Part shown: positions 14,001 through 26,000 of the stretch, piece by piece
Layout of the letters: the number at the start of each line of letters is the position of its first letter
Numbering within the stretch: the first letter of the stretch is position 1
Made by a program: the position numbers and the translations under genes
DNA from: Neodontobutis hainanensis
Lineage: Eukaryota > Chordata > Actinopteri > Gobiiformes > Odontobutidae
Assembly: GCA_024349245.1 (NCBI GenBank)
Contig: JALDNG010000104.1
Coordinates: forward strand, 124,001 to 188,000
Direction of reading: 5' to 3'
DNA length: 64,000 nt
The notes under the pieces: generated by a model
Database searches by the model: none
The model's input: only the letters and a program-made list of their open reading frames with translations
Told to the model about the DNA's origin: nothing

Positions 14001-17000
14001 GGGGGAGTGGCGCTGCGGCTGGGCTCAGATGAGGGAATTGGGTATTTAGGGGGAAGCAGGGCTTGTTTGGAGGTAGGAGGATCCACCTGGGGGTCTTTAG
14101 TTGGACGAACAACGGCAGACTCTATGGAGTACACAAACAGACAAGATCACATCAACAAAAGTTTTAAGGAAACGCAAAACAGTAACATTCTCTTTAAAAC
14201 AAAGCTAGTCTTGCATCTAACACAAAAGGCTGTACTTTTTTTATTCATATTTTTTTTAAATAGGCTTAAGCAACTGTTTTCTGAAAGAAGAAAGAAGAAC
14301 AAGGAGTCCTGTTCAGTCTGGGATTACATGAAGAGAGAGAGAAATCTGAGGAGCCAACACTTTTTATACACTTTATCTAGCATGTCTTCAAAACTGCTTT
14401 GTTTGACCTTGAAGCATTAAGTAGTATTTTACCTAAGATCAAAGCTCAGCACTAATAAGTGGATAATGAGCATGAATCACATCAATAGTTCAGACACAGC
14501 CAACACGGTTCAAAAAGCATGTACATATCCTAATGAGTTATTATTCTCATCACTCTTTTAATTTTAAATTAATAACTAATGCCTGGTCTTACTCCTAGTA
14601 CACTCTGATGTTGAGTGCTCTCAACAATTCAATCATTTACTAAAATACCTTACAGCACCGGAAAGACTTGAGTTTGCACATGTGTTGCCATTCAACCATA
14701 AGGAATGTTCATAAACATTCCTTACAAAAAGTGGTTTAAAGTATCTCTAAAATGCAATGTCTCCATTTCATCTGTCATGTCGACCTAATACATCGAAGTG
14801 CAACATACATTTTTCATCAATGGATTAAGGAAAAATTATAAAACATAACAAAGTGTCTCATGGGTAAAAGCCTTTGTTGCTGTGGTTTGCGTTATCTGAT
14901 AACTCTTGTATCCTTTTGCATGTCCGGTCTAGTCACCTTGAAAGTGAACATGAGCAAGAAAAACAAAAACAAACATTCATGCAAGTATTGAATTGTCACT
15001 TCTCACCTACCTGTTATTACAGCCATTATCATAAAACATAAGTAAAATTAGGTCATACAATCTTTTTATTTTACAATTAATGACAATTTTTTACAAAGCA
15101 ATAAAGGATGGTGCTCAACTGTGTAAACTACATGAATCATTACTTAAATCACATTAGGGTCAACACTGAGGTGCCTCAGTGGTCCACCTGAAAAAGCTTA
15201 AAACCACACAAAACAGCGCAAGCAGGTTCAGTCCCAGTTCATGACCAGCTACTCCATGTCATTATTCCCTTTCACTCCCAAATTCCTGTCTATTTGTTCT
15301 GCCATTAACCTTCTCATAAAGGCTAAAATAAAATACATTTGAAATCATTGCGCTTTTATTTGGTGATATTTTATGAGGCAAGTGTGTGTCCTCATGTTCC
15401 ACCTTCATGTATTACTTTTCACCCGCCTAGTAAAAGGTTCAACTGACACCATACTCAGAATTATTTCCTGTTTCAAGCAAAGAATTAGCAAATACTTACA
15501 AGAACTGCATCCATTTTAACGCTACTAATACATGAAGAGTGAAATTAAAGATTTTACCATAAAATTATAAAAATCTGTAAGCAAGGGTTTAAGTGTGTGC
15601 CAGATAAGAGTTTTTTTTCCTCACCTGAGCGCTCCCTAAACTCCACAGGTGGCATGTAGCGGGGCAGAGTGCTCCTGCGGTCAGCCTCAGACGCTGGCCG
15701 TACTTTCTTGCTCTCCTCTGAGGAGCTCTTGTTGAGAGGATGCCGCAGGTCTATCTCAGAGACCGGCCTGACTATGGGCCTGGAGTCCTCCAATGAGCGC
15801 TGGGGCTCAGGCCTGTCCCTCCTGTCTTTGTCCTCTCTTCTGTCCCGCTCATCTCTCCGCTCTCGGCCGTTTCTTTTGTTCCATTCTCGGTCCTCCCTCT
15901 CTTTCTTCTCCCCGTCTTCTCGTTCATCTCTTCTGTCTCTGTCCATGCGCCCATCATCTCTTCTTTCTCGATCATCCCCTCTGCGTTCTCTTTCGTCCCG
16001 TTCCCTTCTTTCCCTCTCCTCCCATTCTTTCCGCTCTTTCTCTTCTTTACCCCGCCTTTCCTTCTCATCTCTCTCCCTTCTTTCTCTCTCATCCCTGTCT
16101 CTTCTCTCTTTTTCCTCTCTTTCCTTCCGTTCTTTCTCCTCTCTGTCTCGCCGTTCTCTTTCATCCCGATCTCTTTTTTCTCTCTCCACTTTGTCTCGAT
16201 CTTTTTTTTCTCTCTCCTCTCGGTCCCGTCTTTCCCTCTCGTCTCTATCACGATCTCTTCTTTCTCTCTCTTCTCTCTGGTCTCTTCTGTCCCGGTTGTC
16301 CCGTTCTCTCCTGTCGTCCCTCCATTCTCGTTTGTCTCTAATGTCCTCTCTTCTGTCTGCGTCGTCCCTGTCCCTCTTCTCATCTTTACGGTATCGGTCG
16401 TCCTGCGTGGGCCCACGGGGCAGAGAGCCTCTCTTATCGTCCGAGGGGAGACGGATTCGGCGGTCTACGTCTAGAGTTGATAGCCGCACGTGAGAGTCCA
16501 CGTCCAGAGGCGCCCGGTTTGTGCGCGATGCATCCGACGGTGCTCTGCTTCTGCGCTCGTCTCCCTGGGGGCCTCGTGGGACGTTGAGCTTGAGGTCGGA
16601 CTCCCCTCTGGACACACGCGCTGCCTCCGACACCTTGCCCACGTCCATTGGCAAGGGGTGGCCATTCTTAACTGGAGCTGCTTTGTTGTGGTTGACATTG
16701 TTACTCTCTGTCAAGTACAAGAAAATGTCAATTAAAGGTTTAATGTTATGGTATAGTGTTTTTTTATAGCTATAAAAATAAGCAGGTTTATATTTCACAC
16801 AACTTAAAAACACAGATTAATTTAATTTACTCAGTATCTTTCAAAGTATTCAGCCCTCCCCAAAACTAGAATGTACATTTTGTTTGACTGCCTCAACATA
16901 CTGGTAACAAGCCCTCACCACCTTGACTACCATTTAATATAGGCTATATCTCATAATATTTAGGCCACAGAAAAAGCAGTTTATGTAATAAAATGCATTT

Positions 17001-20000
17001 AATATGGAGATTTTATGTTTGAGAGTTTAGATTAAGGCCTGTTCACACCGGGACGAATTTCGCCGACGTTTAACGCCTTGCGACTAAACAATGGGCACCA
17101 ATGTGAGTGTTCACACCGACGCGAAAAAAAACACGCGTAAAAGGGTCAGTTTTTAAAAAACGCCTTGGGTTCGTTTTTCTGGTTTGACGCGCCGCGTCAA
17201 AAACTATACGACCAAAAAGATTAACGCTTTTGCTCACTTGTCTAGAGCTTCTGAAGTTACAGTAAAACACAACTTGGGAGCGCTTGAAAACGCTGGCGAA
17301 TAACGTGCGCAAATATTCGTCCCTGTGTGTACGGGCCTTTAGGTTATGTTGTTGAGGCATTTAGGGGTTATAAATGGTATGTAAAAACATAGACATAAAG
17401 CAAGTACAAACTTTGGAGGACTAATTGGCTAACACCTTAACTGACAAATTTACTGCGATGCATTTTTGCACAGGTTTTAGAACTCGACACACAGTAAAAT
17501 GGTACTGGTAAAATTTATTACAATTACATTTTAAAGTAATACAAAAATCTAGACTTTACACTTAACTTCAGGGCCATCTGAAGTATTCCGTACCCATGCA
17601 TGATCTTTGCCCCACTGAGCTGCACTCTCACCTGCAGAAAAAGCCTGTGTCTGAGCCCAGTTACAGCATCCGCTCGGGTCTTGGTGGACTTCTAATATCA
17701 TCACAATGTGCTTCTTGTTTACAGGAAGCATGGAATTGCTCTACACATTGTAAAACGATATAATGGAGAACAAAAGCTAAGCGGTATTCAAACATATTTT
17801 GTGTGTCGTCAGATTTGTTTGAGATAATCTGCCAACAATTCCAAAAGAGAATAAATTTCACCATTGGATCATTGTAAATCTTTTCCCGCCATTGTCTAAA
17901 AGGACACTGACACATTGCCTATATTACGTCTTGTTCACGGCTCGTAGTCGTAACAGCATCCCACTCTCAAGCACAGATGGGGGCACTCGCATTCACCAAA
18001 CAAACCAGACTTAAAAAGGCGTTTCAGGCCAGGGTACGGAACAGTTCACTTGGCGTGGGTATGCCATAAAGTTTCACAAAATTATTATGCTCCACAAGAA
18101 AAAAATAAATAAACACTTTCTCATTTATTATTTTAGGGACATACCATTCTCTGGTATTTCCTTTAGAACCCCTCTTGCAATGAGTTCTTGCCGACTTTTC
18201 CTCACAGAAATCTTCCTTTCCAAGGCTGAAAGACAAACAACAAAACAATTTGTTAATGCTCACGAAGAGCAAGTAACAAAATTTGAAAGAAGTAAAAAGC
18301 AGCATACTTATAGATGTTTCAGCAAACTTCTCACTCGGCTTCTTCTTTCTCCATTTCCAGGGCTTGAAGATATTTCCCACTTTGGAGAATTTGCCTTTGC
18401 GTTTGGCCGGAGGAGTTCCCCCACTGGAGTTTCCCTCGTCCTCTCCTGTTGTTGTGTTGTGCTGCAGGTTGACCTCATCATCTGTATGACCATAACAGAT
18501 GACAAATATAACATATATATTTAGTTTTATAGTCTGGCAACACTTTTACTGTCTTACAATCCAAAATGAACAGGATCAGAGCATTAAGTTGTGTTAGTAA
18601 GAAAAAGGTAGACTGTTAAACCAAAATCCACTGTGCTGGCAGGTTTTGTTTGTGTACAGCCCTGACATCGAGACAGAAAATACTTTCATTAACCTGGGAT
18701 TACAAACTCAAACCAATTTTATAACTCTAGATCCTCACAACAAAAAAATAAACAAATAAATAAAAAATAAAAATCAGTCTTGAGAAGATGTTATTACTTT
18801 GTTTTGTTGTAATACAATGCAACTTTATTCATCTCCAAGGGGAAATTCAGTTGTTGGGTCTCTTCAAATTTTTTCTGAGACTGCTGTATAAAAGCAGAAT
18901 GCAGAGAATGGTCCATGTTGCTCAGCATAGCATCCATCTGGGGTTATCTGTTGCTTCACTAGTCTCCAAATGAATACCTATCATTGAACCAGTCCTCTCC
19001 ATTAGTTTTTCAACATTACCTGTCAAGACATTGTTGCTTCTCTTGTAAAAACACAACTTCTAGGAAAAACAAAATCAAAATCAAATGGATCCACAACTTG
19101 GAAAGAAACCATGACTCACAAATCCCAAGTTAGTTTTATTCAACTTTAAAATTCTTATGTGACAAGTTGTTAGTAAGCAGTTTCTCAACACTGTGCAGCA
19201 AACAGAAGGAATACAGTTATGCACAAAGCCTGGGGATGTGTACCGTGAGGAGGGAGGGGGGAATCGAACAGCCTACCTTCTGGTTGAAAGACAACTGCTC
19301 TACCCACTGAGCTACTGCCCCCCCACAACTCTTTCACATAAGCGCTGTTGCACTAGTTATAAGAATCTTAACAAAATGTTTAATATCTTCATTTAACATT
19401 TTCTCCAGTGTTCATAGAAAATAAGTTGACTCTAGCTGATTCTACTCTGCAGAGTTAAGTGCGACTTAAACATAAGTTAGAATATTTGAAAACCAACAAG
19501 TAACTGGTAATTGTAATGTAAAATCTCATCTAAGACTTTTTCAAACTGCATCCAGTTGAGTGCAATTTATAGACGACAGCCATTCGAACTCATGTGTAAA
19601 TTTATGAATACTCCAGTCCAGACCAAAGCAGGCAACAGGACACAATCATTAACCAAAGGCTTGAGATTTGATTTGAGATGCCTAACATATCAAAATTGGA
19701 AATTTAAACAAGGGAAAAAGTACAATGATATGCATGATAAATTCAAATCAGTGCAGTGTGTACGTGCGCTCATCAATAAAGCCTTTTACTTCATGATTGG
19801 AAGTCAAATAAACATAGATGCTCTATTGCCTTTTGTGCACAAAAAATAAATAAATAAATAAATAAATAAATAAAAATAGGACAACACATGGCTAACTTCT
19901 TTCAAGTTTGCCAGACATCTGCCAAAAACATGGTGACGTATTAGAAGTCAATTGCTCCTTCTCACCATCCACACAACAACGTTTCAGGAATGAGATTGTC

Positions 20001-23000
20001 CTAGGTCATTGCCAAACTTCAGATCAGTCAACTTAACATGAGCTGACAATGAACAACAGTGCGTTATATTTACATGCCATATTTCTGCTATCAAGACTCG
20101 TCTCTTTTGGGATTAATTAGCCATTCATGTATAAACTTTAATCAGTGAAATAAATAGATTTCTTGTTGCTAAGCTGATTCATGGATCAAATCATACAAAG
20201 CAATAACAGTTAATGAAACAGGCACTGTCTTTATCTTTAGTTTGTTTCATTGCTCTAGTCAGTAAAGCAAGACTACATTGTAACATTGGTTGTTTAAAGA
20301 ATGCTGTTGAATAATGGTTTGCTTATAACAACTCTGTCCATCACCTTCAATATTTGATTACTGTGTGTGCCATAGCTTGACAGTGGCAAAAACTATTGCT
20401 AACTAAACCTAGGACTGGTGCTTCAATCTGCATTATTTTCTCACTCTGTCAAATTTTAATAATTAGCTGCACAACAAAGCAATGCAAAGATGTTGTATTC
20501 TCTTCTTTAAAATGGATTAGCTTGTGCATTCCCTTTGGTTGCTTCCCAGTCCATGTTTACATTATGTTTCTGGAGGAGGTGAAGTATGTTGAGTATGTGT
20601 AAAATCTCGCTGATGTACAGAGGTCAGTGAACTATGCACAGCGTGGCTATTTCTGACACATAGGACAGACACCGGTGGGTGTTAAAATAAGAAGGGTGGG
20701 GTGTCAGTAAAGAGCCCTGTCGCAGCTCAACAAAGCAAAATCAAAGTGGGATGTGGTGACCTTGTGTTCAAGTAGACCGTGACCATCTGTGAACGAGACA
20801 ATGAAAGGCTAAGACCTTAGGCTAAAAGAGATGAGCTGCTCAACGGTTAGGAGAAAATAATACTGTTCAGAGAAAATTAAAAAACAGTAGGTACGCATTT
20901 AGAAATTCCTAGAAATCAACTGAGATAATATAACAGAGAGGTTTTCTACATAGAAAACATTGCACTCTCTCTAGTATGAAAATTGTTAATGTCTTAATGT
21001 TTCAAAATAGGAGCTACTCATTTTAAACAAACCTTTCCAATAGCACTAGTGCATCGTGTTTAATGCAAAACAGAACTAACAGTGTACACAAATTGGAATT
21101 TATTTGAAAGAAGTAGTGTGAGTATATAAGAGTAAGTGTAGAATATTTGGCAAAGTCATGTTTGGCCATCTACACAGCACTTCAAACTGCAAATAAACTT
21201 GGTTTATAGAGGTGAAAATTGTTCTGCTATTCAAGTGTTAATAACTTCTAACAGCTCAGTCACCCCTGACACTTATGAAGTAAACCACTGTGCTGTGGTT
21301 AGGTTGTCCATATGACTCATGCCAATCACATGACAAATTGACACCAGCTACACAGAAAAGCATGTCCATGCCTAAATACTTTTTGCTCAGAATAGCAAAT
21401 ATTTAACCAACTGGATGTTGCACAGTGTTTATTTAAGAGTTGCGTGTCCCTGAAGTGACATAAGTAAAGGCAAACGTTTGACTTTACAGCCTGCTGCTTT
21501 AGGACTTTAAAGCAGACAGTGGATACATACACAAGGGCCTGTAAACATAATATAATGATTTTGTCATCTAGAAAGCACAGCGGCATAAACAAGTTGCAAA
21601 TGTTTGCACTATTATCTTAAATAAATAAGCCAGCACTTACAGTTTACCAGTACAACCAAGGACTTCTAAAGGATTAGAGACACTATCCAAAGTTGAAGAA
21701 ACAAATGTTCCCATTTAGAGCTGTGTCAGCTGGTGCCTAGAACCAAAACTGTTGAGTACGGGGAGGCTTTCACAAGGAGCTGGAGAGCAGAAGGAGAAGT
21801 TTTTGTGGTTTGCACATTTCACAATCACCACATTCCATCTGCAAACATTCTTCGGCACCTGTCTGTGCTTGCTGCCATCCAGTTTCTCTCTGCTCATGAA
21901 CACCTGCTCATATCTAGTGATTTGGTAAATACAAAGCAAGACAGCGACAGGTTGTTTTCCCATCTCACACAAAGCATGTTCCTCTTGCTACTCTCTGGCA
22001 CTCACCAGTGTTATGTTGGCCTGGTTGTTGTGTCTCATTCTCAGTGCTAGCACTGTGTCCCATGCTCTAGCTCCGGTCCCAGCTGGCTTGCTGGGCCCTT
22101 CCTCGCCCGAGGCTCCAGCGGCAAAAAGAAAAAACAAAAGCCACTTCTTTTCCAAGCTGACAGAGCTTCTGAAACTCAATAACGTCTTGACTGCTCACTT
22201 GCGATGTTAAGTCTCTTGTCTCCTCCTCCTCTACTAGACTGATATGGGTCTCCTGCCCTCCCTTCCTTTTCAAAGTACACAAACACACTCACTTGCTCAG
22301 TTTTTAGGTCCCTCCCTTCTTGGAGCTCTGACTTCATAAATAAAGTACGCCATTAAGGTAATCTTCAATCTTAGATGCTCTTCATTCAGCAGATTTTTCA
22401 AGGGCAAAGTTCACAGCATTCATGCTTTGAGTACTGGCCGGTACAGCCATCAAGCCTCGAGAGATTTGCAATGCCGTGGGCCCCTCTTTGAGCAGTGAAC
22501 AGCCTGGCAAAACAGTGCTCCCTGAAGGGTTATGGGCGGTATCTGTGCGGTGAGGTAATTCGAGAAGTGGAAGGTGAGCCCGGCCAATGTGGAGCTCAGT
22601 GCCAGAGAAGAGGAAGTGACTCCACACAGGTGTCCTATGACACTAAAGGGATTCTGCCTTTAAACTATGAAATACAAACCCACTACAATATAGCTTCTAT
22701 TATATAATGGCAGCGCAAAAAAGTTAGGGCAGCAATTACATTTATCAGACTACAATTAGTAACACACAAAATGATAGAACCTTGACTTGTCTTTACCATA
22801 GCAATGAACAACATTAAGCCTTACTCAAAGTCTGAGCAGACTCTAGAGCAAAGGCTTTAATCCTACACAACCTTATTCAAAATAGCAATAATAATAATAA
22901 TAATAATAATAATAATCTTTATTATTATATAGCACTTTTCGACCTACTCTAATAGGCACTCACATACACATACAAGCCATTTACTAGTGTTACAGAACAT

Positions 23001-26000
23001 CACTGGAGGCAATGTAGGTTAAGTGTCTTGCCCAAGGACACAATGACAGTATGCGGGGGAGAGCGGGATGTTATGACGTTTTCGGATGTTTCGAGCGGGG
23101 ATCGAAGCAGGGCCCTGAGTAATACATGTAATGAGTGTGTAGGAGGACTGGGCCTTACTTTTAGGAAAGGGAAGGCTGCTAAGAACAAAACTTAATATTA
23201 TTAGAATACAGAATGACTTATTACTAATTAGTTATCTTTCTTGATGTTTTATGCAGTAAATGTTATATAAAAAAATGACATGCTGAGCTTACAGCAGTCA
23301 AATGGAATCTATGCAAAAGGCTATGTAACCAAGAGGTTTATGAGGGTTGAATAAATTTAACGTCAGAGTACATATAATATTAATGAAGGTGCCAGGACAT
23401 TTATTTATAGCAGAAATGCGATACAGCTGATATAAATTTGAAAAATAAAATTGAGAGCAAGTCTCTAAAACATCTCTTCAGAATTTTATGCACAAACAGG
23501 ATAAACATTTTAATATGCAAGTAATTAAGACTGGATTGAGGGTATTAATATTGCAAATTAACCTGGTGTAATGTTATCCGAGTACATGATTTATGGTGGC
23601 CTATGATTCATGCTGCTTTTATTTTAATTAATGTGCTGCTGTAATCAAGAGCAGCATTGCTGGTTAAGTGCCATTAAAATGTGTTGCTCCCCCTACAGTT
23701 CAACTAACGCCACAGCACCTTTTTACTCAGGAATGTTTGGAATGCAACAGCACAAGTGTGTCTTCGGTAGGAGGATGATAATTACGTGGACTGAGATCAC
23801 TGGTAAACAGCAGGGCAACATGGAGACGCCCTTTAGTCATAACAGAGGAGCCTCTTTCCAAAGAGCGGCAGCAGATGGAGACAAACACATACAGCGCTTT
23901 TCAAACAAAAACATCCCCGTCCTAAAGCCGCAGCAACCTGATGACTCATGAAATCTTGCAAAATGTCAGCACAGCGAAACACTGGCCAATTCACAGCGAG
24001 TGACGCTGTCTGTTGGTACAAAACATCCTGAAAGGCCATGGGTCAGACTCACAATGTCGTATTAGTTGAAGAGGATGTCAGTCTTTATCACGCTTTGGCC
24101 AAGTCGTGACACTTTAATTACTACTGTGTAAATTAGTAATTACACAGTAGTAACAGTGTTTTCAAGATGCTACAGTTTTGAACTTTAAATTTACACAGTA
24201 GTAAGTATAAATTTAAAAGTTCAAACTGTAGCATCTTGAAAACACTGTTGTAACGGTCACATGATAAAAAAATCTTTACCATTATCTTTTCATTCTAAAT
24301 TAAAATAGCAATCATATTTTGATTAGACCTAAGTATTTAAAGTAAAAAGCTAAATCTACAATATTAGACCTAAAACAAAAAAATGCCACCACTTTTTAAC
24401 TGTTCTATTGTAATAACTAAAAACAACAAGGATTATTAATTTTCCCTTTGCAACTAAAGAAGAACATACATTTTAAACAAAACCATTGACAAATTAAATT
24501 TAAATAAGCAGATTTGAAAGTAGTACTCACGGATTAGAGCAGACTGTACAGCCATGTCTGAACACTGAGGTGAGCCAGTGAGTGTAAATGTGATCTGCTG
24601 GGTCTGTAAATGATTGGAAACACACACACAAGGCCCCGCACAGGTGTGTCCTCTGGGGCCTCGGCCAATCAGACGGCAGCTGCGTCACGGGCCCAACCCT
24701 TTCACAACAACTGAGAGCCACGTTTGTTGACTCACCACATCACGATACTATGATTAACTCCGGCAGTTTCACAGAGCATTCACAGAACCCTTTAAAGACA
24801 AACTTGCTTCAGACACAAATATCTAATTTTAGCACTATTATGTCATCTGGTTGCTGTAGAGGAAGGACTTGATGTTCTGTGATGAAACAACCACATGACA
24901 GGCGATTATTAATTCTCCACTTGGCCATAGTAAAAGTTTTAATATTTAAATATACTGTATTAAGACTTACTATTCAAACTCTCACAGGTCACAGAGAATT
25001 CATTATCTATTTTTACATAGATTTTTTTCCAACAAGGTTTTCTTAATTATTCCTTTGTATACATCTGTCCTTAATAAATGTCCAACAAGTAGCTGGCAAC
25101 TGCATCTAGGGATAGTCATTTTAATCACACAACACATTCCTAGCTGCTTGTTTTACTTTAAATTTACAGTCTTTTACATGTGCCACTGACTCAATCAATG
25201 CTGTAATATGGTGTGGAACTCACAAGATATTTACAAGGTTAGTTACGGTCTAGGAATGTAAATTTTATTTTGCTACAAGCCTTGACTGGAGTGGGACTTA
25301 TTTACAGCCTGCAAATTTAATTTTGTCTTATTAATTATTATTAAGTCTTATTTTGAGCCCTTATTGAAATTTTCACTTAAGATAATAATTGTAATCAATT
25401 TCATGCATAAAATAAGAGGTAAAATACCTATGAAGAAATTTTTTAAAGTATTTATAGATATTACAGCTGTAGATACATCTGTGACATCATTTACAACTGT
25501 CCTCGTTCTTTCTTGCCCAGAAAACCCATCACATTGATCCACCTCTGTTTTGAAACAAACGCCACAACAGGCTGTAGCTTTTGCCTCTTTACAGGCCTTT
25601 GTATGAAATATTGATAGTTAAGGGTGTGGTCCGTCTCTGAGGTCAGGACTTATATCAAAGTGTTAAAAGTGAAAAAGATCTGTAATTAGCACGGCTGTCT
25701 ACTCATCACCAGAGACCAGAGAACTACGCTGCACCTGTACACACTTTAATCTGGAGACCATCATTCAAAACCAGGTTTATATTTACAAATATACTTTGTG
25801 TGAAAGCTTTTACCTTTGACTTGATCCTTCATGTAGCACAGCCCTTTTGAAATTGGGCTTTAGTTTTAACCGGTCTCATAGGCTGCAGCAGGAGAACTCC
25901 AGCTGACCACAGATCAGATATGTGTTGCTCTGCTCGGCCACTGTTTTACACTGAGGCAAGTGATGAGAGCACGCAAGGACAGAACTGATTGACTGAACGT

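Noticed and set aside
15772..16416. 214-codon minus-strand frame rich in Glu/Lys/Thr/Gly, overlapping the charged exon
   Set aside because: Out of frame with the flanking phactr4 exons; a repeat-driven shadow.
15669..16493. 274-codon plus-strand open frame, Ser/Leu/Arg-rich
   Set aside because: It is the antisense shadow of the purine-rich phactr4 exon; stop codons are absent only because the strand is a polypyrimidine repeat.
19255..19324. A tRNA gene
   Set aside because: A- and B-box-like words are present but the stems do not pair and the sequence belongs to a SINE family with several copies here.
22013..22210. Plus-strand 65-codon frame starting MLAWLLCLILSAS that looks like a signal peptide
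   Set aside because: It is antisense to the alternative phactr4 first exon and has no continuation.
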